Shown here piece by piece: positions 33,148-41,545 of a stretch of DNA of 64,000 bases. This DNA is from Burkholderia sp. Bp8992 (lineage in GTDB: Bacteria > Pseudomonadota > Gammaproteobacteria > Burkholderiales > Burkholderiaceae): the NCBI RefSeq assembly GCF_003853705.1, contig NZ_QTQI01000008.1, forward strand, positions 1 to 64,000, written 5' to 3'. The notes under the pieces were generated by a model. The model searched no databases. It had not been told where the DNA came from and saw nothing but the letters and a program-made list of their open reading frames with translations. The translations under genes were made by a program, and so were the position numbers. How positions within the stretch are numbered: position 1 is the stretch's first letter; the number at the start of each line of letters is the position of its first letter.

Positions 33148-34190
33148 AACTGCTCGGAACGATCGCGGCGGCCGCCGCCCTCAGCATCGCAGGCGCCGGC
33201 GCGCCCGCGTTCGCGCAAACGAAGACGATCTACGTCGGCATGAACGGCGGCCCGATGGAGAAGGCCTACACGAGCCAGGTGCTGCCCGACTTCGAGAAGG
33301 CGAACAACGTCAAGGTGGTGATCGTGCCCGGCACGTCGTCGGACGTGCTCGCGAAGCTGCTCGCGAACCGCAACAAGCCGCAGATCCACGTCGCGTTCCT
33401 CGACGACGGCGTGATGGCGCGCGCGGTCAGCCTCGGCGTGTGCCAGAAGCTCGACGATTCGCCGGTGCTGAAGGAGCTGTACCCGTTCGCGCGGATGAAG
33501 GACGACATCGGCGCGGGCGTGCAGCTCGGGATGACCGGCATCGCATACAACAAGAAGCTGTTCGCCGAGAAAGGCTGGACGCCGCCGACGTCATGGATGG
33601 ATTTCGCCGATCCGAAATACAAGGGCAAGGTGGTGTTCCAGTCGGCGTCGAGCAGCACGTTCGGGCTGCACGGCTTCCTCGCGATCAACCGGCTGCTCGG
33701 CGGCAACGAGCAGAACGTCGAGCCGGGCTTCAGCAAGTGGGCGAGCACGGTCGGGCCGAACGTCGTCGAGTACATCCCGAACTCGGCGAAGATCTCGGAG
33801 ATGGTGCAGACCGGCGAAGCCGGCCTGTTTCCGCTGACGCCGACCGGCGTCGGCGACCTGCAGGACAAGGGCATCCCCGTCGCATACGCGAACCCGAAGG
33901 AAGGCCCCGTGCTGCTGCTCGTCGACCTGTGCGTGGTCGCGAACAACCCCGATCCCCAGCTCGCTCAGAAGCTCGCGCAGTTCCTGCTGTCCGCGCCCGC
34001 GCAGACGAAGGCGGCCGAGGCCGGCAAGCAGATTCCGACCAACCGTCTCGCCAAGATGCCGGCCCCGATGCAGCAAAGCCTCGGCAACGTCGACGATCTC
34101 GTGCGCAAGGTGACGGTGGTCGACTGGACCGCGATCAACGCGCGGCGTGCGCAGTGGGATACGCGGTGGAATCGGCAGATCGAGCGGTAA
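33144..34190 (+). CDS. PotD/AfuA-type periplasmic substrate-binding protein
   Basis: 348 residues. A clear signal peptide (to about residue 25, AGAPAFAQ) precedes the mature domain, which begins KTIYVGMNGGPMEKAYTSQVLPDFEKANNVKV, the pattern of spermidine/putrescine-like and polyamine/opine binding proteins. Strong ribosome site AGAGGAGA. It captures the substrate for the PotABC-like transporter. The binding-protein gene lies last, separated from the permease by the three dehydrogenase genes, so uptake and oxidation belong to one transcript. An intrinsic terminator follows. Confidence 0.9.
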   Translation: MKLLGTIAAAAALSIAGAGAPAFAQTKTIYVGMNGGPMEKAYTSQVLPDFEKANNVKVVIVPGTSSDVLAKLLANRNKPQIHVAFLDDGVMARAVSLGVCQKLDDSPVLKELYPFARMKDDIGAGVQLGMTGIAYNKKLFAEKGWTPPTSWMDFADPKYKGKVVFQSASSSTFGLHGFLAINRLLGGNEQNVEPGFSKWASTVGPNVVEYIPNSAKISEMVQTGEAGLFPLTPTGVGDLQDKGIPVAYANPKEGPVLLLVDLCVVANNPDPQLAQKLAQFLLSAPAQTKAAEAGKQIPTNRLAKMPAPMQQSLGNVDDLVRKVTVVDWTAINARRAQWDTRWNRQIER

Positions 34191-34237
34191 CGCCGCCGGG
34201 CGCGCGCGGGCACGGCCGCGCGCCGACCATCATTTGC

Positions 34238-34262
34238 GGGAGTGATGACACTCCCCTTTTTC
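34238..34262 (+). terminator. Intrinsic terminator closing the ABC/dehydrogenase operon
   Basis: GGGAGTG (34238-34244) pairs with CACTCCC (34249-34255) around an ATGA loop, followed by CTTTTTCT. A textbook stem and T-run, 48 bases after the binding-protein stop. Confidence 0.9.
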
Positions 34263-34354
34263 TGCGGATTTGACCGGGGCCAGCGGGGCCGACAACACTA
34301 GCCCGCAGTGCCGCGAAAGACGGCACGCGCCTGCCTCCCCCTTCAGAGTCCGCC

Positions 34355-35695
34355 ATGTACCCGACCGACACCGTGCAATCCCCGGGCGCCGCTGCCGCGC
34401 CGCTCGCCGACCGGCAACTGCGCCGGATCGTCATCGCCTCCGTCGCCGGCAACGCGATGGAATGGTATGACTTTTTCGTCTACGGCACGGCCGCCGCGCT
34501 CGTGTTCGGCCATGTGTTCTTCCCGCCCGGTGCCTCGCCGCTCGCCGGCAGCCTTGCCGCGTTCGCGGCGTTCGCGCTCGGCTTCGTCGCGCGGCCGCTC
34601 GGCGGGATCGTGTTCGGCCACGTCGGCGACCGCTACGGACGCAAGGCGTCGCTCGTGTGGACGCTGCTGATCATGGGTGCCTCGACCTTCGCGATCGGCC
34701 TGCTGCCGACCTATGCGCAGATCGGCCTGTGGGCGCCGGCGGCGCTCGTCGTGCTGCGCCTGCTGCAGGGCATCGCGTCCGGCGGCGAATGGGGCGGCGG
34801 CGTGCTGATGATCAGCGAGAACGCCCCGCCCGAGCAGCGCGGCTACTACGCGGCGTGGAGCCAGCTCGGCGTGGGCGGCGGCTTCGTGCTGTCGTCCGCC
34901 GCGTTCCTGGCCGCGCAAACGCTGCCGGACGAGATGTTCCGCATCTGGGGCTGGCGGCTGCCGTTCCTCGCCAGCATCGTCATCTTCGCGATCGGCATCT
35001 ACATCCGCCGCCACCTGCCGGAGAGCCGCGACTTCGAGCAGGCCGGCAAGCGCGGCGCGCGCACGCATCTGCCGGTCGTCGAGTGCATCCGCCGTCATCC
35101 GAAGGAAATCCTGCTCGCGATGGGGCTGCGCGTGGCCGAGAACGGCGGTGCGTACATCTTCCTCGCGTTCTCGCTCGTCTACGGCAAGTACGTCGGCATC
35201 CCGAACGGCGTGATGCTGACCGGCGTGATGCTCGCGATGATCGTCGAGATGGGCGCGATGCTCGCGTGGGGCCGGCTCTCCGACCGGATCGGCCGCAAGC
35301 CCGTGTACCTGATCGGCGCGCTGAGCCTCGTCGCGTGCGCGTTTCCGTTCTTCTGGCTGCTCGATACGCGCGTGACGCCGCTCGTGTGGCTCGCGCTGAC
35401 GGTCGGCACGGCCGTCAGCCACGGCGCGATGATCGGCACGCTGCCCGCGCTCGTCGGCGAACTGTTCAGCACCGAGGTGCGTTACTCGGGCGTCGCGCTC
35501 GGGCATGAAGTCGCGTCGATCTTCGCGGGCGGGATGTCGCCGCTGATCGCGACCGCGCTGCTCGCACGCTATCACGCGTCGTGGCCGGTGTCGCTGTTCC
35601 TCGTCGCGCTCGGCCTCGTGACGGTCGCGACGCTGTGCGTGATGCGCGAGACGCGCACCACGCATGCCGACGGTTCGCGCGGCGACGCCGCATGA
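34355..35695 (+). CDS. MHS-family MFS transporter (ProP/ShiA-like)
   Basis: 446 residues. The first helix region carries GNAMEWYDFFVYGTAAALVFG, the hallmark of metabolite:H+ symporters, followed by GFVARPLGGIVFGHVGDRYGRK and RLLQGIASGGEWGGG. Twelve hydrophobic helices are predicted. It should import an organic acid, betaine or similar metabolite. It follows the ABC operon terminator and lies upstream of, and convergent with, the octopine-dehydrogenase operon, so its substrate may be related. The substrate is not determined by sequence. Confidence 0.9.
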   Translation: MYPTDTVQSPGAAAAPLADRQLRRIVIASVAGNAMEWYDFFVYGTAAALVFGHVFFPPGASPLAGSLAAFAAFALGFVARPLGGIVFGHVGDRYGRKASLVWTLLIMGASTFAIGLLPTYAQIGLWAPAALVVLRLLQGIASGGEWGGGVLMISENAPPEQRGYYAAWSQLGVGGGFVLSSAAFLAAQTLPDEMFRIWGWRLPFLASIVIFAIGIYIRRHLPESRDFEQAGKRGARTHLPVVECIRRHPKEILLAMGLRVAENGGAYIFLAFSLVYGKYVGIPNGVMLTGVMLAMIVEMGAMLAWGRLSDRIGRKPVYLIGALSLVACAFPFFWLLDTRVTPLVWLALTVGTAVSHGAMIGTLPALVGELFSTEVRYSGVALGHEVASIFAGGMSPLIATALLARYHASWPVSLFLVALGLVTVATLCVMRETRTTHADGSRGDAA

Positions 35696-35706
35696 TCGCG
35701 CGACGG

Positions 35707-36717
35707 TCAGCGCCCGGCTTCGTGCCGTGCGCTGTCGAACGCCGGTGCGAGTCCCAGGTGATCGAGCAGCCGCGCGAATTCGCCGAGCCGCTTCTGCATG
35801 TACGCGGGGACGTCGACGTCCGCATAGTCGTGGAAGCCGGCGCCCGTGCGCACGCCGTCGCGCCCGGCTTCCATGTTCCGCACGACGCTCGCGGCCGGTG
35901 CGAAGCGCGGGCCGATCTCGCCGGCCAGGTACTTCGACGCGTAGTACAGGATGTCGCAGCCGCCCCAGTCGATGAATTCGAGCAGCCCGAGCACCGCGAA
36001 ACGCGGCCCGAAGCCGGTGCGGATCGCCGTGTCGATGTCTTCGGCACTCGCGACGCCCTCCTCGACCATCCGCGCGGCTTCGTTCATCGCGAGCGCCTGG
36101 ATGCGCGGCACGATATAGCCGGGTGCCGGCCCGCAGATCACCGGCTTCTTGCCGACGCGTTCGAGCAGCGCCGCAAGCGTGTCGACGACGGCTTGATCCG
36201 TTGCCTCGCTGCGGCTGATCTCGACGAGCGGCATCAGCAGCGCGGGATTCAGCCAGTGTGCGTTCAGCATCCGCTCGGGGTGCAAGACATGGCGCTGCAG
36301 CTCGGTGACGACGAACGTCGACGTGGTCGACGCGATAGTTGCGTGCGCATCGACGTGTTCGCCGAGCCAGCGCAGCGCGGCGGCTTTCGCATCCAGCACT
36401 TCGGGCAGCGCTTCGAACACGATATCGGCATCGCGCACCGCTTCCGCCGCGCCGGCATGCGAGACGAGCGCGATGCGCGCAACCACGGCATCGGCCTGTG
36501 CGGCATCGATGCGGCCGAGCACGACCTGCGCGTGCAGCGGCCTTGTGATCTCGTCGCGCGTGCACGCCTCGAACGCGTGCCAGCCGGCCGCATCGCGCCG
36601 CTTGAAGTCGATCAGCGTCACGTCGAGGCCCGCGAACGCGAACACGAGCGCGATCCCCTGCCCCATGCGTCCCGCGCCGAGCACGTGGACGCGCATCACA
36701 TCGGCGGCCGCCTTCAT
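35707..36717 (-). CDS. 3-hydroxyacyl-CoA dehydrogenase (3-hydroxybutyryl-CoA type)
   Basis: 336 residues. VHVLGAGRMGQGIALVFAFAGLDVTLID is the NAD-binding start of the 3-hydroxyacyl-CoA dehydrogenase family; STTSTFVVTELQRHVLHPERMLNAHWLNPALLMPLVEI includes the catalytic His of the HPxR-type block, and the C-terminal ~120 residues give the dimerisation domain. Start by ATGA overlap with the preceding octopine-dehydrogenase-like gene. The family also includes carnitine and L-gulonate-type dehydrogenases, so the substrate need not be a CoA ester. Confidence 0.8.
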   Translation of the reverse strand: MKAAADVMRVHVLGAGRMGQGIALVFAFAGLDVTLIDFKRRDAAGWHAFEACTRDEITRPLHAQVVLGRIDAAQADAVVARIALVSHAGAAEAVRDADIVFEALPEVLDAKAAALRWLGEHVDAHATIASTTSTFVVTELQRHVLHPERMLNAHWLNPALLMPLVEISRSEATDQAVVDTLAALLERVGKKPVICGPAPGYIVPRIQALAMNEAARMVEEGVASAEDIDTAIRTGFGPRFAVLGLLEFIDWGGCDILYYASKYLAGEIGPRFAPAASVVRNMEAGRDGVRTGAGFHDYADVDVPAYMQKRLGEFARLLDHLGLAPAFDSARHEAGR

Positions 36718-37820
36718 GCCGTGTACCCCTTGTCGAGCAGCGCGCGCATCGCGTCCTTCGACAGCGCTGCAAGCCCGAGCCGTTCCAGCGTGCGCCCTTG
36801 CGCATACAGGTCGCGCGCGGCGACCGCGCTCGCGATGCTCAGCAGCCCCTGCGCGACGGGCGTCGGCACGCCGGCCCAGCGCCCGCACGACACAATGAAC
36901 GACAGCCCGAGCCGGGTGTCTTCGAGCATGTAGCGATGCGTACGCAAATCGATCTTCTCGCGCCAGTCGCCGCTATCGGTCAGCTTGCCGTGCGCGCCGC
37001 GCCCGTACATCCATTCGTCGCCTTCGGTCGCGTAGTGATCGGCGAGCGGGAAATGCGGCGCACGGTAGCCGAGTGCTTCGCGCACCGCAATGCGTTCGGC
37101 ATCGAGCGCATTCGTCACGCGGCGGATCGACGGTTGCGTGCCTTCGTTGTGGATATCCCACGCGTCGAAGTGTTCGAGCGGGCCGGCGTTCATCAGGATC
37201 AGCGGCGGATGGATCACGGGGCCCGCGTTCATCAGCGCGCCGGACAACGCATCCTCGACCGGCTCGATCGACGGATAGCCCGCGCGCAGCACATCGAACG
37301 CCGAGCCAGCCGCATTCGCCGGCCACACGCCGGTCGGCAGGCGCGTCGCGTACGCGCTGATCACGACGTCGTTGTCGCCGTGCTTGCGCACGAGGTACGG
37401 CAGCGTGCCCGTTTCGGCGTACGCGACGCGCGAGCGATTGCCGGCTTCGGCCGCCGCACGCGCGAACACGACGCTGCCGAACGTGCCGGGCGGCAGGAAG
37501 ACGACCTGACCGTCCTCCAGCAGCGGCGCGACCTGCGCGGCGAGCGCGTCGTGCGACGTGGACGGCAGCGGCACCACGACGAGCTGCGCGCCGCGCAGCG
37601 CGGCCGCGAGGTCGTCGGTCAGGCGGATCGCACCGGGCGCGTCGCCGAGCGGCACCGTCCGCTTGCCGCGATGGTCGGTCACGTTCAGCACGCCCAGCTC
37701 GCGCAGCCGCGCGTGCGGCTCGCGGTCGCGCCGCCACCACGTGACGTCGTGGCCCTTCTCGAGCAGGTCGATCGCTGCCGCATGGCAGCCGTGGCCGCCG
37801 CCCAGAACACATGCCTTCAT
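36714..37820 (-). CDS. Octopine/nopaline dehydrogenase-family oxidoreductase
   Basis: 368 residues. ACVLGGGHGCHAAAIDLLEKGHDVTWWRRD (about 3-32) is the N-terminal NAD(P) loop of the octopine dehydrogenase family. Later blocks include PPGTFGSVVF, AYAETGTLPYLVRKHG and EGTQPSIRRVTNALDAERIAVREALGY, whose His/Arg residues resemble the family's substrate site. The start at 37820 has GGGAGAAAAC upstream. Members reversibly condense an amino acid with a keto acid, or oxidise opines. Adjacent to the opine-oxidase-like operon and overlapped by the 3-hydroxyacyl-CoA dehydrogenase gene. Confidence 0.85.
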   Translation of the reverse strand: MKACVLGGGHGCHAAAIDLLEKGHDVTWWRRDREPHARLRELGVLNVTDHRGKRTVPLGDAPGAIRLTDDLAAALRGAQLVVVPLPSTSHDALAAQVAPLLEDGQVVFLPPGTFGSVVFARAAAEAGNRSRVAYAETGTLPYLVRKHGDNDVVISAYATRLPTGVWPANAAGSAFDVLRAGYPSIEPVEDALSGALMNAGPVIHPPLILMNAGPLEHFDAWDIHNEGTQPSIRRVTNALDAERIAVREALGYRAPHFPLADHYATEGDEWMYGRGAHGKLTDSGDWREKIDLRTHRYMLEDTRLGLSFIVSCGRWAGVPTPVAQGLLSIASAVAARDLYAQGRTLERLGLAALSKDAMRALLDKGYTA

Positions 37821-37969
37821 CGTTTTCTCCCGGTGATTGAGTGTTTCCGAGACTACGCGGCCGCCCTCGCCGCGTCGCTTCAAAACGCGCAACGACACGC
37901 CCGTTCACGCAACGCAATCGCGGCGCGGCGCATCCCGCCGCGCCCGTGCATCCGCTACGAGGTCTATCG

Positions 37970-38938
37970 ATGGACATCGCCCTTTCCCACCATGCGCCGA
38001 ACCGGCTCGGCACGCTGCAGGCGCCCGACGAAGTCGAACGCGCGGTCGCGCACCGGCTCGGGCCGCACCGGATGGCCGCGTACGGCCGCGACCCGTTTCA
38101 TGCCGAACTGTATGAAGTGCCGCTGCACCACGGCGCGCTGCTCGAACTCTGCTACGGCCGCGAAACGCGTATCGATTTCGGCGACGATGCCGATCACTTC
38201 CTGTTCAGGCTGACGCTCGCCGGGACGTGCGAGCTGCGGGCCGGCAGCGCCGTCGCACACGCGGGCCCCGGCGAGCTGACGGTATCGTCGCCGGCGCTCG
38301 CGAGTCGCCTGCGCACGAGCCCCGATTGCCGCAACCTCGTGCTGCGGCTCGAACGCGACGCGCTCGAACGCAAGCTGCAGGACATGCTGAAGGCGACACT
38401 CACGCGGCCGCTGCAGTTCGAACTCGCGAGCGGCGGCACCGGCGCCGCGCTCGTGTTGCCGACCTTCGAGTACCTGTGCCGGCTCGGCGCGCAGCCGGGC
38501 ATCGGCACGGCGGGGCCGGTGTTCGGTGCCGACCTCACCGCGTGGCTGATGTCGCTGCTGCTCACGCACCTGCCGCACTCGTACAGTGACGCACTCGCGC
38601 GCGGCACGCCGCTGCTGCCGGCGCACGTGCGGCGCGCGTGCGATCACGTCGATGCGCATCTCGGCGAACCGCTCGCGCTGGCGCCGCTGGCAAAGATCGC
38701 CGGCGTCGCGCCGCGCACGCTGCAGCACGCGTTCCGCACGTTCCTGCACACCACGCCGGCCGCGTACGTGCGCGAGCGCCGGCTTGCAGCCGTGCACGCG
38801 GCACTGCAACGCGGCGGCACGCGCAGCGTGACCGACGTGCTGATCGCGCACGGCATCCATGGCTTCGGCCATTTCGCGAAGGCGTATGCGCGACGCTACG
38901 GCCATGCGCCTTCCGTCACCGCGAGGCAACCACGATGA
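37970..38938 (+). CDS. AraC-family transcriptional regulator
   Basis: 322 residues; the start at 37970 has GAGGT upstream. The N-terminal ~200 residues form a cupin-like AraC effector domain. The C-terminal ~100 residues (ACDHVDAHLGEPLALAPLAKIAGVAPRTLQHAFRTFLHTTPAAYVRERRLAAVHAAL and HGFGHFAKAYARRYGHAPS) are a paired HTH. Divergent from the octopine-dehydrogenase operon, it is likely its activator, and it is followed by an overlapping LysR gene (ATGA). Confidence 0.9.
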   Translation: MDIALSHHAPNRLGTLQAPDEVERAVAHRLGPHRMAAYGRDPFHAELYEVPLHHGALLELCYGRETRIDFGDDADHFLFRLTLAGTCELRAGSAVAHAGPGELTVSSPALASRLRTSPDCRNLVLRLERDALERKLQDMLKATLTRPLQFELASGGTGAALVLPTFEYLCRLGAQPGIGTAGPVFGADLTAWLMSLLLTHLPHSYSDALARGTPLLPAHVRRACDHVDAHLGEPLALAPLAKIAGVAPRTLQHAFRTFLHTTPAAYVRERRLAAVHAALQRGGTRSVTDVLIAHGIHGFGHFAKAYARRYGHAPSVTARQPR

Positions 38939-39972
38939 CGCCCACCGCCCCCGCCCGCCCGGCGGCCCCGGCCCGCGCCGAAGCTTCGGCGCACGATGCC
39001 GACTTGCCCGACGGCCTGCGCGTGCAGGACCTCGATCTCAACCTGCTGAAGACGTTTCGTGCGGTATACGAGGAGCGGCACGTCGGCCGTGCGGCGCTGC
39101 GGCTAGGCGTCACGCAGCCGTCGGTCAGCTACGCGCTCGGCCGGCTGCGGCTGATGTTCCGCGACGCGCTGTTCGTGCGCACCGGCACCGGCGTCGAGCC
39201 GACGCCGCGCGCACAGCGGCTCGCGATCTCCGTCGACAAGGCGCTCGCGATCCTGCAGGACGTGCTCGACGAAGGCTCGCGCTTCACACCCGACAGCACG
39301 CAGCGCGTGTTCCGCCTGCACATGAGCGATTTCGCGGCGAGCGCATTCCTGCCGACGCTGCTCGCCGCGTTCGACCGGCGCGCGCCGGGTGCAGTGATCG
39401 AGACGCTGCACGTCGACGAATGCCAGCTCAACGTCGCGCTCGAATCGGGGCGCATCGATTTCGCGCTCGGGCATTTCGCGGATGCGTCGAGCCACTTCCA
39501 GCGCACCGCGCTGCTGCACGAGCGCTGCGTGCTGCTGATGCCGCGCCGCACCGCGCAGCGCATCGGGCTGCCCGACGATTTCGTGCTCGACGGCGCGGCG
39601 CCCGACGCGCTGCGCTTCGTCGCGGTCACGTCGCACCCGCAGTCGATGCAGCTGCTCGAACGGCATGCACTGATGCCGCGCGTACGCGCGGCGCTGCCCG
39701 ATTTCATGGTGGTGCCCGCGCTGCTGCAGGACGGTGACTACGCGCTGATCCTGCCGGAGACGATCGCGATCACGTTCGCCGCGCGGCAACCGTGCGTGCT
39801 GTACGAGATCGCGGGCGCCGGCGAATGGGCCGTCAATGCGTACTGGCACCGGCGCTTCGACGCGGACCCCGGCCATCGCTGGCTGCGCGCGCTGCTGCTC
39901 GAACTGTTCAACATCGGCGAACAGGCGCCGTTCGACGCATGGCTCGCGCCGCAGCCGCCCGCCTGCGCGTAG
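38935..39972 (+). CDS. LysR-family transcriptional regulator
   Basis: 345 residues, starting by ATGA overlap with the AraC gene, so both regulators are likely to be one transcript. After a ~30-residue Ala/Pro extension the HTH begins LDLNLLKTFRAVYEERHVGRAALRLGVTQPSVSYALGRLR (about 32-71), then an effector domain (FRLHMSDFAASAFLPTLL). It is similar in layout to the LysR gene at 44109, including the DLNLL start. The target is uncertain; the nearby porin and transporter are candidates. Confidence 0.9.
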   Translation: MTPTAPARPAAPARAEASAHDADLPDGLRVQDLDLNLLKTFRAVYEERHVGRAALRLGVTQPSVSYALGRLRLMFRDALFVRTGTGVEPTPRAQRLAISVDKALAILQDVLDEGSRFTPDSTQRVFRLHMSDFAASAFLPTLLAAFDRRAPGAVIETLHVDECQLNVALESGRIDFALGHFADASSHFQRTALLHERCVLLMPRRTAQRIGLPDDFVLDGAAPDALRFVAVTSHPQSMQLLERHALMPRVRAALPDFMVVPALLQDGDYALILPETIAITFAARQPCVLYEIAGAGEWAVNAYWHRRFDADPGHRWLRALLLELFNIGEQAPFDAWLAPQPPACA

Positions 39973-40016
39973 CGGTGCAAGCGGGCCCGCGCACGGGCGC
40001 GCGCCCACTGGAACGC

Positions 40017-41135
40017 CTAGAACGACGTGAGGATGCCCGCGACGAGCGAGCTCGCGGTCGCGCCCGGTCGGGCGACCGCGACACCGCCGCCCGCCGCGCC
40101 GTTGACGACGAAGCGCGCATGCGCGCCGTTGCGCACCATCGCGGCGCCCGTATACAGCACCGTGCGCTTCGACAGCGGATAGTCGAAGCGGATGCCGTAC
40201 GAATCGGCGTTGCCGTCGCTGTCCGCGACCTTCCGGTAATGGCCGACGCTCAACAGCAGCGACGCGCGCCCGATCGGCACCGTCGCGCTGAGTTCCATGA
40301 TGTCGCTGTGCGGATACGCGCTCTGGCTGTCGATCGCGGTCGCGACGTCGGGGCCGCCGCGATGGCGCATGTAGAGCGCGGCAACCTTCACGACGTTGAA
40401 GTTGTACGAAATCGCGCCGAGCGTGTAGTTGCCGTTCGCGGCCGGGCTCGTGCCGCCGAGCACGGACGCCGCCACCGGGCTGAACTTCTGCTGCATGTAG
40501 TCGACGTCGACCGACAGCCCGCCGCGCACGTAGTTGATGCCCGCGCCATACGTATCCCCGAGCGTCGCCGGCTGCCCGGCCGCGCCGTTGGTGCCGCGCG
40601 CGGCCATCGCACGCAGCAGGAAGCCCGCGTAGCGCGGCGACGTAAAGCGCATCGAGTTGCGTACGCGCAGGAACGCGGGCCCGACGAAGTTGTTGGTCGC
40701 GTTGCCCCATGCGAGCCCCGCGCCGAGGCCGGGCAGGCTGTACGTGACGAGCGTCGTGTGCAGGATCGTGTAGAGCTCGCCGAACTGCACGCCGCCGAAC
40801 GGCCCCGTGATGCCGACCCACGCCTCGCGGCCGAACAGCGCGCTGCCGTTCGACAACGCGCCGCTGCCCGCGTTGAAGCCGTCCTCGAGCTTGAAGATCG
40901 TCGCGTAGCCGCCGCCGAGATCCTCGACACCCTTCAGCCCCCATTGCGACGCCCACAGGTTGCCGCTGCCCATGCGCGTCACGTGGTTCGGCCCGGCGTT
41001 CGCGTATTCGATCGCGGTGTCGATGCGGCCGTAGAGCGTCACGCTCGATTGCGCGGCGGCCGGCAGTGCGAGGCACGCGAGCAGCGCGGCAAGCGGTACG
41101 GCAAGCCGGTCGGCTCGCCCGTTCGGTTGGTTCAT
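40017..41135 (-). CDS. Gram-negative general porin (OmpC-like), trimeric type
   Basis: 372 residues. A signal peptide (cleavage near AAAQ, residue 28) precedes SSVTLYGRIDTAIEYANAG, a typical Burkholderia porin N-terminus, then WGLKGVEDLGGGYATIFKLEDGFN and GREAWVGITGPFGGVQFGELYT. The C-terminus ends in phenylalanine (GILTSF), as required for outer-membrane assembly. It probably admits organic acids. It sits between the LysR gene and the auxin transporter gene, so co-regulation with the iac cluster is plausible. Outer-membrane channel. Confidence 0.9.
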   Translation of the reverse strand: MNQPNGRADRLAVPLAALLACLALPAAAQSSVTLYGRIDTAIEYANAGPNHVTRMGSGNLWASQWGLKGVEDLGGGYATIFKLEDGFNAGSGALSNGSALFGREAWVGITGPFGGVQFGELYTILHTTLVTYSLPGLGAGLAWGNATNNFVGPAFLRVRNSMRFTSPRYAGFLLRAMAARGTNGAAGQPATLGDTYGAGINYVRGGLSVDVDYMQQKFSPVAASVLGGTSPAANGNYTLGAISYNFNVVKVAALYMRHRGGPDVATAIDSQSAYPHSDIMELSATVPIGRASLLLSVGHYRKVADSDGNADSYGIRFDYPLSKRTVLYTGAAMVRNGAHARFVVNGAAGGGVAVARPGATASSLVAGILTSF

Positions 41136-41545
41136 CTTCGTCGTCCCGTAGAAATGCCGGCGCCGGTCGGCGTCGCGCCGCGTGATGTGATGCGCGTCCG
41201 CCGCAACGGGCCAACGCTGCCGATCAAAAACGGGCCGAGTCTAGGAACGACAATTTCGGACGTCGACGCAATGCGCTCTATAACGCTTATAGATGCGCCG
41301 CATGAGGCGCGCGCGCCCCGCCGCACGCGCGCTGCGCGGCGGCCCGCGCGCACGGCCTCGGTGTTTTCTTTATCCGGGTCGGTAAATGTCCGTGTGGCGC
41401 CGCTGTCACTCCGGCTATGGCGGCCGAATTTGGCCGACTACGCTGCGTCTCCGATCGTGTCACCCGCACGCTTTCGCGCCGCGACGGCGCCCGGCCCGCC
41501 AGGCCGCCGCCGCGTGTTTCCACCGCCCGCTCCTGGAGAATCCGC
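41136..41545. other. Divergent promoter region between porin and iacT1
   Basis: 410 bases between two divergently read genes. It holds an inverted repeat (41278-41292) and the ribosome site of the MFS gene (CTGGAGAA, 41533-41540). No other gene is supported. Confidence 0.5.
41278..41292. promoter_or_regulatory. Inverted repeat CTATAA-N3-TTATAG, candidate LysR-type site
   Basis: CTATAACGCTTATAG has perfect 6-base arms and a 3-base centre. The interrupted dyad with T and A at the outer positions fits the LysR binding-site format. It lies in the porin/MFS divergent promoter, about 1.3 kb from the LysR gene at 38935. Confidence 0.45.
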
